Shown: piece by piece, positions 36,561-49,124 of the stretch | Layout: each line of letters opens with the position of its first letter | Numbering within the stretch: position 1 is the stretch's first letter | Notes under the pieces: generated by a model | What the model saw: the letters and a program-made list of their open reading frames with translations, nothing else | Database searches by the model: none | What the model was told of the DNA's origin: nothing | Source of the DNA: Osmia lignaria lignaria | Taxonomy: Eukaryota; Arthropoda; Insecta; Hymenoptera; Megachilidae | Direction of reading: 5' to 3' | NCBI RefSeq assembly: GCF_051020975.1 | Contig: NC_135036.1 | Coordinates: forward strand, 5,456,001-5,520,000 | DNA length: 64,000 nt | Translations under genes and position numbers: made by a program

Positions 36561-37429
36561 GATATTCTACCTACATCGAGTCCTTGATACTCGTTCCAAG
36601 GACTCGTCGATAAACCGGAAATGGTTGTAGCTCCGTTGACCGACCGCAACCCCTGGAATATGGGGTAAGTTCGATGCAGTTTCAGTGAGAAAAGAGGGTG
36701 GACCGCTGGCAATGGACCTTCCCTCCGATTAGCCTCGTCATTGGCAAAGTCAGCAGTGCTTTGAACAGAATGAGGGTCACGAGTGCATAATCGATGCACC
36801 TTCCGTGGCAAACCACCCCCACATAGGGGTTGACCTTGCCAACTAGAATCGAAAAACGACCTACCACTTTGCATTCATTCAAAAAATTCTCCTCTATTGA
36901 ATGTTTCATCAAGTTATTTAAATTCGAAAAGAAATTTTGATTTCACAAATGTAATTATTCTAACGAACGTGTTAAACTTTCGCATAATTTTATGTGCAAA
37001 AGGTGTACACCTTGTAAAATACGTGCCGATGAAATCGTGGCTTCTTGAAGATTTATTCATGAGACAGCGCTCCTTTATTCGGATTCTGAAGTTCGAATCC
37101 CAAAGCGCTGAACAAAAGGAACGACCTCTAGCTTGCCACTTGATACCGTGAAACGAACGGCTGAACTTGTAATGATCAATAGCTGAAGTACAAGTTATTC
37201 AAAACCTGAATACCTTCCATGCGCCAGGAGAAATAGGTTGAACAAAACTATCTGGATTTTGAAGTGAATTCACTCCCAAGTAAAGACATCTTAAGACATG
37301 ATTTATCAGAACATTCCAAGTAAGGTTTCAATAATTATACAAGTTTGTTAAGTTGAATAGAAAAATGTTAATAATGTTCTGAAGCTTTGATATATATAAT
37401 ATATATTTTGGTGGAGTTAACAAGGTTTA
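36561..37429. other. Intergenic DNA with a GC-richer patch at 36.56-36.88 kb
   Basis: The patch supports overlapping open frames on the minus strand (36440-36874 and 36682-36912). They change register across repeat-derived sequence and show no domain, so no gene is called. Confidence 0.35.
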
Positions 37430-37660
37430 ATTAAAAAAAAAAAGAATAATTTTGAATAGAATGGAAAAATTTGTAAATTTAATTAAATGGAGCAATAATA
37501 ATCAATGGCCACATCCATAATAAAATCATCACTTCAACTCTATTTCTCAAACCTCAGAACCATTCTATAAAATTTAAAACTTTTTGAATTGGAGTTCTGC
37601 AATTTTAGAATTTAAAACATTTAGAAATTTTGAAATGCTATTATTTTAGAAAGAATTATA
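37430..37660 (+). repeat. Dispersed repeat, copy B (left part only)
   Basis: Blocks such as 'gaatggaaaaatttgtaaat', 'taataaaatca' and 'cttcaactc' match 35975-36120, and 'tttgaattggagtt' matches 47697. Confidence 0.6.
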
Positions 37661-38249
37661 AATTTTAATTTAAAAGTCAACCACCTGATGCACAGCAGTC
37701 TAACAAATATGTAATTAGCATAATAATAAATTGAAGCTCAATGTATTTCTTACAAAAACAGTAAGGTCAAGAAATTTGCTGTGTTTAAGTTTATATGAAC
37801 TTTCATGATGTTTTAGAATCTTGAAAATCTACATACAAAGTGCTTTACATATGCATGTATATGATGTAACTTGAATTTCAACTTCTAAGATGTTATGAAA
37901 GTAACTAAAGTTTGTAGATTCAAACTTTAGTTAGAATTTATAATGTATTTATTGAAGATGTTTGGTCAAGGTCTAGAAATTGTATATCTAAGAGTGTGGC
38001 AGCAAATATTACAAAAAATATACTATTCAAATTCTATAAAATTAATTTAGTAGATTCTCAAGAATAAAAATCATGATTGCAGCGCCATCTACAAGTGCCA
38101 TCTAAGTTTGATAAACTAATAATAAACAGTAAACCATTAATCAATTATAAATGATATAATTTCGGACCAATAATGTTTACCTCGGTTCTCTTAACCAAAT
38201 ATCAATTTTTTTAAAAACGAAAACTTAAATATAGAAATATAAATACCTT
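37661..38249. other. Intergenic DNA, nothing recognised
   Basis: AT-rich unique sequence. A short 'gccatctacaagtgccatct' direct repeat lies at 38083-38102. Confidence 0.4.
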
Positions 38250-38880
38250 TTGCCCTGTTGCGCCGCACAGATTGTACAGGTAACTCTTCTGCGTTCAGTT
38301 TGCCACTTATCTGCAAAATGATACTAAAATCAGTATGTTATCCTTCGCGCAGTTAAGACACGACTGGCTCGGTATAATTCTCTGACCTGAAATATTCCTA
38401 ATCCTGTTTTCGTTTCGCTTCGATCCCCTGCCTGAGCCGATGTCAACAACACGTGTGTTTATGACAATCAGCGTCGGAGCTTCGTGCGACCGTAGTCGTG
38501 GAAACATTTCGTAGTATGTGGAAACAAGTTTCATACGACTAATTATTTCACCAAAGTTACACACGGTGTTTCTAGCGAAGTTTTATAACATTATAGATTG
38601 TTAACTTGTCAAACACGATACACTTTACTGAAAATTGTACGAAACTGCGCGCGAGACGTGTTCACTATCCAATTCACGCGGGAAAAAGTGAGCAGTTCGG
38701 TGGACGTGACGTCACAAACGCAAGCATGATTGGAGACTGAACATGCCTTGTTGTGGCATGATTTTGGGGTATCAGACACCCCAAAGACAGTTAGAACACA
38801 GTCGGTATGATAATCGTGTCTGTTTTACCAGTCCATCTTTCACCGCACCTCGCACAGACTACTGAAAAGACGCAATTTTG
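38250..38880. promoter_or_regulatory. GC-richer island containing a perfect CRE palindrome
   Basis: A TGACGTCA site (38707-38714), the binding sequence for CREB/ATF-type factors, lies in a CpG-containing island. Another palindromic patch (ttgttgtggcatgattttgg, then ggtatcagacacccc) follows. A possible donor (acagGTAACT) occurs near 38277. This suggests a promoter or enhancer, but no transcript can be assigned. Confidence 0.35.
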
Positions 38881-38994
38881 TCTCCATCTAACTCTAGTTT
38901 TTATAAATTAATTAAAGCTAGTACAATAACTGTAAGACAAACTTGTATTTACTTCGTGCGCCTTGGTAAATAAATGATTTGAATAAACTGATGA

Positions 38995-39133
38995 TGACAC
39001 TACATATATTTTTATAGACACAACTTCAATGAATATAGTATTCTAGAGCAATTTTGTTCCAGGGTTTCCATCTTACTCTACCTTCCCCTATGATGGAATA
39101 AAAAATTACAAGATACACCTGTGAAATTTTGAT
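38995..39133 (+). repeat. 139-bp repeat, left member of an inverted pair
   Basis: The segment from 'tgacactacatata' to 'gtgaaattttgat' is the near-exact reverse complement of 42563-42701, with only a few mismatches and equal length. It carries 'ttactctaccttcccctatg'. Confidence 0.85.
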
Positions 39134-39329
39134 CTGCTCTTTTCATGAGCCTCGCGGAGGACTACCCCTACATCATTGCCTCTTTTATAACTCCGTATCC
39201 CTTACATCCCTACATCCTTGCATCCCTGCACGAGATGAATAAGACTTATCGGAGGATAAGTGATTAATGTCGATAGAGTTTTACCGATTACCACAGAATT
39301 GACCAACGATATGTCGACCAATACGTATG
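39134..39329. other. Short spacer, nothing recognised
   Basis: It holds an imperfect 'cttacatccctacatccttg' tandem and no gene. Confidence 0.4.
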
Positions 39330-39800
39330 CTTAGTTTGCGTTGTTTTTTTATAGATGGCACCAATGGGTTACCTTGTTTCCGAAAGGCGGTCGATAAGTT
39401 GTTGAGTAGTTTCCAGCACTTTTGTATAGGTAACGCCGTGATCGAATTTGGACTACTTTTATTTTAATTTCATGTTTCCCTTTATTGTAATAATGGGACG
39501 CGTTCACGCATCCCATTGTTTCACAGAGAGTGAACTTTACACCTGTCTCTAGGAACTTTACATCTGTCCCTTTTTGCTCACCGAAAATTATCAGCCACGC
39601 GCGCATACGCGCCGTTTTTCAAATCTCATCTCTTTTGCATTTTAAGTTACTTCATACATTCGCTATACTTTTCCTTCTGTTTCTTATCATCAACATTACA
39701 ATATTGCCTTGCTCGCTCCATTACATCCCCCTTTTAGTCGCCTCTTACGACAGGCAGGGGATACCGTGGCTGTATTCTAAACCCCCCAGCCACAGGGGGT
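39330..39800. repeat. Probable retroelement-derived fragment with GC-rich motif
   Basis: The 3' part (39712-39800) contains 'cccccttttagtcgcctctt', 'acgacaggcaggggatacc' and a hairpin formed by 'gtggctg' and 'cagccac' around a C-rich loop, then 'cagggggtt'. I recall near-identical strings scattered in other invertebrate genomes, but cannot name the element. The preceding 380 bp is GC-richer and open on both strands (39349-39606 minus, 39530-39826 plus) without domains. Confidence 0.4.
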
Positions 39801-41148
39801 TGGACTATTTTTTATGGGCAATTTGATTTCGCAATTAAATTGTAATTACCATTTACATACCATTAATAATATAACAAATGACTACTATTTATTTTCAAAT
39901 TACTGGGAAAATGATTATTTTATGCAACTGGATGTAATCCTTGACCAACCTCAGTCGTAAACTGAAACCAAACTATTTTTGTAAATATTAATTACACTAC
40001 TTTTAATTAACATATTGATCATGGTAATCACCGAAGAATTCCTACAATTGAATAATTAATAAGAGAAGAAAGAAGAACTTTAATTAGTTTCAGTATTATA
40101 CTAATAATGTAAGGTACCAGATTAAAAGCTTTCATTTAAAAATTAACTAATTACATCTTTAATAATTACAAGTTTAGTATGTCTGACTACACATGGCCTT
40201 TTCTACCATGGCAGTCAATGTGTTAATTTTAATGATGTGAATGATGAATCTCTACAGAAATTCTAATGTCGTCAAATATAGTTTAGTACCATTATAGTGG
40301 TACCATATCAAAAAATGAAATCTAAATCTTTAGATTTAGCACCATTACAATATAACACCGACTTTATCAATTCCATAAAACGAATCTTTTTTCAAGGGAA
40401 CCATATTACACCCCGAACAAAGAACAATGGTCAATCAGTTCCATCGGGTTTGGTGGCATAATTTTCATCCCTTCAGTTAATAAAACACAATCGGGTATCC
40501 TGATTCATTGTTGATTACATATTCACGCGTGATCGATGAAAAAAATCGGATTTCTTCGCTCGATCGTGGGCGTTTGCGTAGCAAATAAGGGGTGGCCTAC
40601 GAGAATTCAATTACGAGGCGAGCCTTGCAGCTGCATAAACAAACTCGATTTACCTTTCGCCGGCTGCATTCGACGCGGATGTCCGCCGAACGGAAAGACG
40701 AACGAGCGTGGAAAAAAGGAAAGGGTGCTAGTCGTATTCTGCAACTATTTACTCGGTTGAAAGATATCAGGAACGCCGCTCGAGAATTCTAATGAAGTGT
40801 ATTCCATTTCCAGCCGGGCTGAATGGAAAAGGAACGAGGCTAGAGATTCTTATTTGACGGTTCACGGCACACGTCGTCGGGCCAGAGTACGCAATTACCT
40901 GCCTGTCTGTCCTTTATGAAGGATGGAATGGGTTTCGAGACATCAAGTCTGGTTATATTTTAAATTTTCATTACAAGCTTTAATGAAAATATGAAAAATG
41001 TCCTTCACTATTCTGATTTTATTTTGAATACAGGAAAAATTTGATAATTACTAAAAAATTCAAACCCAAACCGTATCTTTTCGGTTCTTAGACACGGCTC
41101 CAGCCAAGATTTGAATATTGCCGAAATTAGAAAACGATAGATTAAATG
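39801..41148. other. Intergenic DNA with a GC-richer island at 40.5-40.93 kb
   Basis: The island has two overlapping plus-strand open frames (40536-40760 and 40592-40792) and no recognisable domain. The remaining sequence is AT-rich. Confidence 0.35.
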
Positions 41149-41335
41149 TTAACCCTTGCCCTACAACATCGTGTCATACTTGTGATGGAACTTTCAGTTC
41201 AAATGTGTTTTCGGCTGGTATTTTTAGTATTTTGAGTTGAATTCTAATTTTAATTTGTTCAATCATTGAATTTTTTTTAAATTCAAACAATGAATAGTTA
41301 GCTCTGACTGACGCAATCAGAGGCGAAAGGGTTAA
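41149..41335 (+). mobile_element. TTAA-bounded MITE, 187 bp
   Basis: TTAACCCTTGCCCT lies at the left, and the inverted right end reads TTAACCCTTTCGCCTCTG. TTAA is present at both sides. The middle is AT-rich and non-coding. The ends differ from the copies at 35306 and 23322, so this is another subfamily. Confidence 0.7.
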
Positions 41336-42421
41336 ATTTACCTTATGACAATAACTAAGCATTCTTGACAAAATTGCTTATAATTTTTGGACGCATTAAT
41401 TCTAAAATATGGTCAAATGTTGAACTAAGCATTCTAAAATACTTCTGAAATTGAAGGGGATATTCCTTCAATTTTATAAACATTACGTTGAATTCTTTCT
41501 TGTCTTATATATCTATTATCATAAGATGGACTGACCATCTTTTAGTTCAATCTGAAAGCAGTATATTGAAATGATAATTTATCCACAGAAAAATGAATAA
41601 ATAATGTGCGCATCTCTAAAGATTCTACCAACTATCAATCTTCCTTTAAGAAAGAAAAGGAACCGGAGCGTTGCGTTGCATCAATTTCCGTGAAAACCCC
41701 AGCCGCAATCGTAAAAAGAAGAATCGGGGAATAGCAGCAGATGAAAAACGTAAATGCGACGCAACATGGATCGAGAGAAAAATGAAAGACGGCCGAAATA
41801 ATGGAACTAAACCGTTACCTGAAAGCGATGAATCGTACGGATGGGAAAGAAGAAACAGAAGAAAAGGGTGGAAGATTGAGGATCCGATAGCCTGAAGGAG
41901 AGAAGAGGGATGATAAAGCTCGGGGATCGTAACGGATGCATTCGGTGCAATTTCTCGCTTCTTCCCTTTGCTTTTAACGAGAGCCTCGAAGCCGGGGAGA
42001 AGAAAAGATGCCGTTCGAAAATCGGCCACCGACTTCGGATACGTTCGATGATCCCGTATCGTCGTAAATTTCTGTCGTCGTTACACGCTTCTTTCGTTTT
42101 TCTTTATAGCCGACCCCGTTCCGTAAGGATACCCAGCATCTATTCGGTATTTCTTCGAGGCGAAACTCGATTCTTCTTCGGTACCTGCGGTTATACGCGT
42201 CGAAGGGAAACAGTGGAAATGGGAAATTTTTCACGAGCTACTTTCCTATTCCTGGCCTACGAACTACTTTTTATGGGCAAACGATAGAGCGACGAAGAAA
42301 TTCAGTTTATTTTTTTTTATTTTGCACTTCTAGAATTTTTTAATATCCTTATGGAACCCCATATGGAACCATCACCCATGTTATTAAAAATTCCTTCAAT
42401 TACCTAATTAGGAACACGTAT
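41336..42421. other. Intergenic DNA with a GC-richer island at 41.64-42.29 kb
   Basis: The island is open on both strands over more than 350 bp (41646-42029 minus, 41910-42287 plus), with basic, low-complexity translations and no domain. Open frames on both strands in a purine-biased stretch are expected from composition, so no gene is called. Confidence 0.35.
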
Positions 42422-43085
42422 TAGATGGGGGAAGATGGGGTAAGATGACGAATATTATTTTCGGTTTCTTTTATTAATACAGGTGGGTTTTTATTGTTAT
42501 GTTATCTTTGCACATTGGTGGTGGAGTAGACATTAACTAAAATAATATAAAGTTAAAACCAAATCAAAATTTCACAGGTGTATCTTGTAATTTTTTATTC
42601 CATCATAGGGGAAGATAGGGCAAGATGGAAACCCAGGGACAAAATTGCTCTAGAATACTATATTCATTGAAGTTGTGTCTATAAAAATATATGTAGTGTC
42701 AACATTAGTTTGTTAGAATATGTTGTCATAAAACTTTCTAAACTTAATAGAAAAAATAATTATGAACCCAATTAATTGTTTTTAGTAACAGGGAAGTGTA
42801 GTAACACGAAATAAATAATAATTATTAATTTTAATAAAGCTGAGTACTGCATGGGAAGTAAATTTTGCAATTTATTTAGAATGCAAAATTGAATATCAAA
42901 TACAATATGAGAGAGCCACAATTCTAATTTAATTCTATACATCATATTATTTTTATTTTCTAACTTCTACACTATTCCTTCAAAAATTATTTTGTTTAAA
43001 AATTATACTTATAATTTTGCTACTTTTTTTATATAAGGAATAAGACAGTTAAGACTTATTTTTCTACCTCGTCTTCTCCTACCTA
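42422..43085 (+). mobile_element. Candidate MITE with 'gaagatgggg' inverted ends
   Basis: The left end 'tagatgggggaagatggggt' and the inverted right end 'taggtaggagaagacgaggt' agree at 15 of 20 positions. The element holds the right member of the 139-bp inverted pair (42563-42701) and a copy of the 'gagagagccacaattctaat' segment at 42908. It appears to be a nest of several repeats. Confidence 0.5.
42563..42701 (-). repeat. 139-bp repeat, right member of an inverted pair
   Basis: Reverse complement of 38995-39133 over the whole length. It contains 'gggaagatagggcaagatgg', related to the 'gggaagatggggtaagatg' end motif of the surrounding element. Confidence 0.85.
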
Positions 43086-43814
43086 TTTAAAATAACAAAA
43101 TATTGTAAAAATAATGAATAAGATTTATGAAAAATACAAACAAAGCCTATAATATCTAATGAAATTTTTTAACAACTTTGAGGAAGCAGTCAATATAAAT
43201 CGTGAAGCTTTTCTTTACTGAAAAAATGTTCCCTGTATGTGTTTCCACATTTATAGAGTGCAAAGTATGAATTATGATAAAATTTCAGTATCTTATTTCA
43301 ATCAGAGCATCAATTTATTTCATCGAAAAAAGAGCCATAAACGGAACGAATGATACTTTTTCAATTTCCTTGAAAAAGGTTTGAAATTTATTAAACCTGA
43401 CGTGGCTGGAATCGCGTTCAACTTTTCTCGAGAAATTCAGTCAAAATTCCCCCGAGTACATCGGATTGCCTCGATAAAACGCAAGATCAACTGGAAATAA
43501 CTGGCATCTAACATTTTTCTATGACTTTCGGTGTGCACGCTTGAAATGCATCACACCATGTGCACTAGGTGATCATAGAAGGGGTAGTTTTGCATTCGCT
43601 TAATCAGCTCTAGGAATCAACCCTCTCCACGTCGTCAAGGTCACATATTTCAGCCCCATCGAGTCTACACTGACGTAAATGAGCTTCTTACTTGAGCATT
43701 CCAACTTTTCGATGCTGAATATCGATTTCCACTCTCAACTTTCAAATAACTTTAACTATTTTTCATCGAGTCAGAAGCTAGACTTCGAGTGCAAAAAGTA
43801 TTTATATTTTCAGA
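43086..43814. other. Intergenic DNA, nothing recognised
   Basis: A GC-richer patch at 43500-43700 has no open frame with a domain. The rest is AT-rich. Confidence 0.4.
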
Positions 43815-44530
43815 AGGTATTCCAAAAATTAAAATAAATGAATTTCAAATAAACTTCAACTATGAATCACCCAACATTTTCCTCTGTCATCTGAGAGTTA
43901 AATCAACAAAATAAAATTATCTAATATTGAAATCTAAAATATTAAATAAGATTTCATAAAAGAAAATAAAGCACAATTTTCACTCAGAAAAGAAAAAGGT
44001 AGGAAAAATAATATCGTGAATTAGATATGATTTATGCAGATTGCTAGTAAACACTCAACTTTCTTGTATTCCAAAAATGAAAATAAAAAGAATTTCAATA
44101 AATCGCCTAAAATTTTTCTCTGCCATCTAAAGCAAAATAAAATTATCTAATACTGAAATTTAAAATATTAAATAAGATTTTATAAAAGAAAATAAAGCAC
44201 AATTTTCACTCAGAAAAGAAAAGGATAGGAAAAATAATATCATGAATTAGATATGATTCATGCAGATTGCTAATAAACACTCAACTTTCCTGTATTCCAA
44301 AAATGAAAATAAATAGAATTTCAAATAAATTTCAACCCTAAATCACTCAAAACTTTTCTCTGCTATCTAAAAGTTAAATCTGCTATATATTTATAAATAA
44401 AAAAATTAATAAAATTATTTAATATTGAATAAGATTTCATAGGAAAAAATAAATGGAAAGGGGAGGAAATGTGGTATGGTAGTAAAAAATAATAATATCC
44501 TGAATTAGATGTGACTTGTGCAGGCTGCAA
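43815..44530 (+). repeat. Three-copy tandem repeat, period about 225-250 bp
   Basis: Units start 'tattccaaaaa' at about 43818, 44067 and 44293. They share 'aataaagcacaattttcact', 'cagaaaagaaaa', 'attagatatgatt' and 'atgcagattgct'. The first two units are closely similar and the third is diverged with a deletion. Confidence 0.8.
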
Positions 44531-45769
44531 TCAAAGAGGCTGGTTTCACAGAATTGTAACTGCACTGCATGCCGGCTGCTGCATTAACTACATGCAGCTC
44601 GAAGGGGTGTTTGTAGTGGGGTTGCTGCAATGCGCAACGGCTATGCCAGGACCAACGCTCTTTCACCGACTGTATTTAGGAATTTCATTAAAAGTTTCGT
44701 ATGACGAATTAGCTTGTCGCGGCTGGGGGAGTAAGGGAAAGGTAATTAAGACAGCTCGTAGAATATTCGTAACAAAAGGAGAATACTTCTGACCATCGTA
44801 ATCGCTGCGAAAGTCCGGACTCAGATGAAGTACTTTAATTCTTTCATAAAATTTTGAACAGAACGAAATGTCCTTTTTCCTGGTTGATTTATTTTTAAAA
44901 TATTACGTACTGGTATTTGAATGGTACGATAACTGTGATTAATTATATTGAAAAGAGAATATTTTATTTTAATTTAAAATAGAACTATAATTGGAATATA
45001 TATCAATTATTTCTGTTGAAAATTGCTATATAAAAATTTTTGAATTTTGTTATTTTTTAGTAGACCCTTTATTATTATTAATTTTTTAGTAATTTAGAAT
45101 TCATTATTCTAATGTATAATTTTTTTTAAAATTGTAATTGAGTACAATAATAATTGTAAGATTCTTGGTTCATTTGGAATATATTGCTACTACAAAATTC
45201 TTAATTTGCCTGTAATCCAGTGTACTCTATTGTTTCAGTTTGAATTCAATGCTTGAACCATTTTCGTGTTACATTCTCAGTGTGACTAAACACATGCATG
45301 GTATTGTTTGCTGTATGAATTTAAAAAAGTAGAACAACGCTGGTGAATCGGTGTCAAGAACATTTATTCAAGAATGTTTACAGAGGTATTTGTAAGGAAC
45401 GCGTTTTAAGCTTGACAGAAGTTAAACAAAGTAAAACAAACATTTATTAAAAATTGCCTTATTAGTCGAATATTAACTGAGATCAACTTTAATTCCATTA
45501 AGTATCAATCCTCATTTTCATTTTATCAAGTTCATTCAGAAAATTTAATTAATTTCAACTTTTTTCATCGTGAAAATAAATCTAAATTGTTGTGTTAATT
45601 ATTTAACGATATAAAATTTAAAGAAAAGTAGTTATTTATAGGAGAAGATTATTATTTATTGAAAATTGTGATTTACTGATTTATTGAGGGGGTTACTTTC
45701 AAGTGGGTAGGGGCCAAGGTGGACCTGGCCCCTCTAAAAATTTGAAATACCCCTTCCCAAAAATGTGGA
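44531..45769. other. Intergenic DNA with a short GC-richer patch
   Basis: The patch at 44511-44792 is open on the plus strand (93 codons, Cys-rich, no domain) and begins inside the tandem repeat. The remainder is AT-rich. 'gggtaggggccaaggtggac' at 45702 belongs to unknown C/G-rich sequence. Confidence 0.35.
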
Positions 45770-46125
45770 CCTTCGACATTCTAAAATTTTGTGATTCCAA
45801 AATTTCAAAATTCCACAATTCCAGAGTTCTAAAATTCTAGATCCTAAAAATTTCACAATTCTACAATTTCAAATTTTCTAAATTCCAGATCCTAAGAATT
45901 TCAAAATTCCACAATTCCAGACTTCCAAAATTACAAAGTTCCAAATCTTCTAAATTCCAAAGTTCCAAAATTTTAGATCCTAAAAATTTCAAAATTCTAC
46001 AATTCCAGATTATCAAAGTTTCAGAGTTCAAAAATTACAAAGTTTCAAATCTTCTAAATTCCAGATCGTAAAAATTTCAAAATTACTGATTTCCAAAATT
46101 GGAAAATTTCAAATTTTCTACGAGA
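45770..46125. repeat. Degenerate short tandem tract (aattccaca/aaaatttc type)
   Basis: Units such as 'aaaatttcaaaattc', 'acaattccag' and 'attctagatcctaaa' form higher-order repeats of about 60-130 bp. Confidence 0.8.
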
Positions 46126-47459
46126 CTTGATCCACCCCAAATAAACGTCCAAGCTACCCCAATGGTCGCTTTGTTAAATCCATTTCCCAAAATGGTTATC
46201 AAGCATTCAAACAGGATAAATGGAAGAGGTCGTGAAACCAATTAAGAGCATTAATTAATCGGACATCCGAGACCACATTTTCGAGGAGAATTGAGTGCAA
46301 GGATCGCATAACAATGCACGAAGCAGAGGACAATATTGTGAAGAGATTTTGAGAGTAATCCTAAGAAGATTATGTTGTGCATTCGGTGGAATGTAAGAGC
46401 AGTAATACTGTTTTGAATTTCTAGAATAAACTAAAGCTATACCAACAGAAACTTACTATGAAGGAGGATGAAGCATTAACAATCTTTCCTGTTTGAATTT
46501 AGCATACACTGAGAATGTAACTGCTTGTTATAAATGCTCGGTTTCATTTTCAAAAATTTCCTATTGTACACCTTGCAAGTGTTAACTTACGATTAGTATA
46601 GTAAATAATTTGGAAATTAATAAAATTAAAAATATATTATCTTTATAATATAAAATTTCCTTTTGCATTAAGATTTTATCAAAATTACAAGGGGCCTAAT
46701 GCCTTCTGCATTAGAATTTTATCAAAATCATTTTGCAACTTGTATTCTCTTCGTTCGTCTTTTTGATTTTCTGTCATCCACTCATTGAAATCACTCATTC
46801 GTCGATCAGTCCCAAGGAAGAGAATAAAAATCATAGGGACATCCTTCAAAAAAACAATCTTTATTTCGACTGATCCTCGTTAAATGAGTCATAACAAAAA
46901 CGAAATAGTGGACATTTAAAATACAATCGTATATCCAGCTACAATACCGTGATCGCTATACAATGACAATTTTATACACTTACTATTTACAAGACATTCA
47001 TTAGCCTCCCTCGTCGTCACGTTTAGTCCTCGTTTATTGCGATAATATTCATCTCGATCGATTACGATTATTATTTATTTATTTATTATCATCATTACGG
47101 TAATCATTATTTATTATCGTTATTAGAAACGCAGCACGCGAAATCGAACGATGATGCAGGCGATACTTTATTCGCTATGACATCACGTCTTTCGACACGC
47201 TTTTGATTGTCTATAGTATGTATATTACGTACAATTACAACTAGATTTTTTCATTTCTCTCATCTTTTCCTGGGAATTTTTCATCGGTTTTCAGCGTGAA
47301 ACTGCAACACAGATATACGGTATTTAATTGGAAAAATTTTGGTAGAATAGAGGATGATTGTACCTTGATTTTAGAATTCAAATAATAGAGAATAGTATAG
47401 GCCAGCATAATCATGTACGCTAAATCTGTGCTTTGGAGTAACTAGGATTTTGTTCTAAG
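46126..47459. other. Intergenic DNA, possible 3' UTR-like stretch at 46.85-47.25 kb
   Basis: On the minus strand an AATAAA occurs near 46866, and the adjacent sequence has a texture like a 3' UTR with AT-rich runs. If a transcript ends here, no coding exon can be tied to it. Confidence 0.3.
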
Positions 47460-47690
47460 GTCCCTTAGAAATGAAGAAATGAAGAAATTGAAAAATTAAA
47501 AGAATTAAGAAATTATGAAATTAAAAAATTAAGAATTAGGAAATTAAGAAATTTAGAAATGAAGAAATGAAGAAACTAAGAAATTAAGAAATTAAAAAAT
47601 TAGAAAATGAAGAAATTAAGAAATTAATAAAATTAGAAAATTAGAAATTTAGAAATTTAGAAAAAAGTAACTTACAGAACTTAAAAATTT
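47460..47690. repeat. Degenerate short tandem tract (agaaattaag type)
   Basis: Purine-rich units 'gaaattaaga', 'aatgaagaa' and 'aaattagaaa' run for about 230 bp. This tract directly abuts dispersed repeat copy C. Confidence 0.8.
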
Positions 47691-47960
47691 AAAACTTTTC
47701 GAATTGGAGTTTTGCTATATTAGAAATTAAAAAAATTCTAAAATTTTAGAATACTGAGGGGGGTGTCAGTTCAATTTTTTAGGAGGCTAGGTCCTTTTAC
47801 AAATAAATAAATTTTCCACTACATAAAAGTGTTTAGTTAAAAAATTTTCAGCATTGCCTAATTTTAATCAATTATACCCCTCAATCGTCATTCAAGGGTT
47901 AATACAATTTTCATCGATTGTCTAATTTATTTTTTCATTCTCCCCAATGGATGTTTGATA
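47691..47960 (+). repeat. Dispersed repeat with 'actgaggggg' block, copy C
   Basis: It shares 'cattgcctaattttaatcaa', 'aataaataaatttt' and 'gtctaatttattttttcatt' in order with 36085-36395. Confidence 0.65.
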
Positions 47961-49124
47961 TACGGTAAATAAGCAATTAAGAACACAGCGTACAATCGAG
48001 CCCATTGAAATAATCCGTCACAAAGGAAACGCGTATTTTTCATCGACTTTTCTTCTACTGAATGTTTTCTCATTCCATAGGGGTTGCTAGTGTTCGCAAG
48101 CGAGAATATTTCTTCGCAAGAACGTCTCCATTTCAAACAGCGAATCGTCTGCGTCGGATTTAACGGGAACAAAAAGCCATTGTATTTTTGCGTACCGGAA
48201 TAAGACCTGGCTCTTTGTCTGTGTGTGTATGTGTTTCTTTTTTGTGGCTGGCAATATCTCATTTGAAGAAACTTTTCCTACCTCCTCGACGATGGAAATC
48301 GGTATACCTCTTTAACTGATAAACTTGAGGACGTCGAAAAGAAAGATGAAAGACGACTTTCTGTTTGTGCAGCGTTTCAACCGCATCAAAATTAATTTCG
48401 TGTATAAGAAATTGCATTTCTTCTATGCACAATGGCAAGTTATTATTGATCGTTACTATAACTATTATTGCTGTTCAGTTATTATCAGTTTTATTTTTCA
48501 TTTAATGTGGGAGTGATAATTTGTTAAATTAATTATGGATTTCATCTACACACAGGAATTGCGAATGTTGATATTGTCATTTTTATTTAAAAATTTAAGA
48601 ATATCATTTTATTATTTTTCAAAGTATAAAATTCAGAATATACTAATGTTTTGAAACCTTTAACTCACCGACTTACTTCAACTTTGATACATTATTTCGA
48701 AATTCAAAAACTTTCTTCTCAGTAATTCCTGTGTGTACCATTTCAAGCAAAAGGAATAGCTGCAATGTGTTACCATAAAACACTGAATATTTTTCAATCC
48801 AGCTGAAGTTTTCAAAGTTCAGATTAATGTTGCAAATATTTCAGCATACTCGTAAATTGTGTGCTTGCAGTTTCCACGAATCGATGCGCAACGTTTTTAA
48901 CATCACACACTGAGAAGAATAATCTTTTTCTAACCGAACGATAATTATCGGGAGTATAAATTTAATTTCCATTTAAAATTTCATTCTTCTCGACGTGTAA
49001 TTTCCTTCATCAAGCATTCTATTTCAATTACAACCCTTGACGTTCACGATCTCCTATAATGTATTTATTGCGACACATTTAAAATACCTACCCTAAAAAG
49101 TACGTTCAGCTGTCGAGACGTTTG
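47961..49124. other. Intergenic DNA, nothing recognised
   Basis: The region has a 111-codon minus-strand open frame (47927-48262) that starts within unique sequence and runs into the repeat. It has no domain. Confidence 0.35.

Noticed and set aside
36440..36874. 144-codon minus-strand open frame
   Set aside because: It runs into the dispersed repeat at its end and has no domain.
41646..42287. Pair of 125-127 codon frames on opposite strands
   Set aside because: A purine/pyrimidine-biased GC-rich stretch gives open frames on both strands by composition, and translations are basic and low in complexity.
44511..44792. 93-codon Cys-rich frame, possible secreted peptide
   Set aside because: No signal peptide at its start, and its first codons lie in the tandem repeat.
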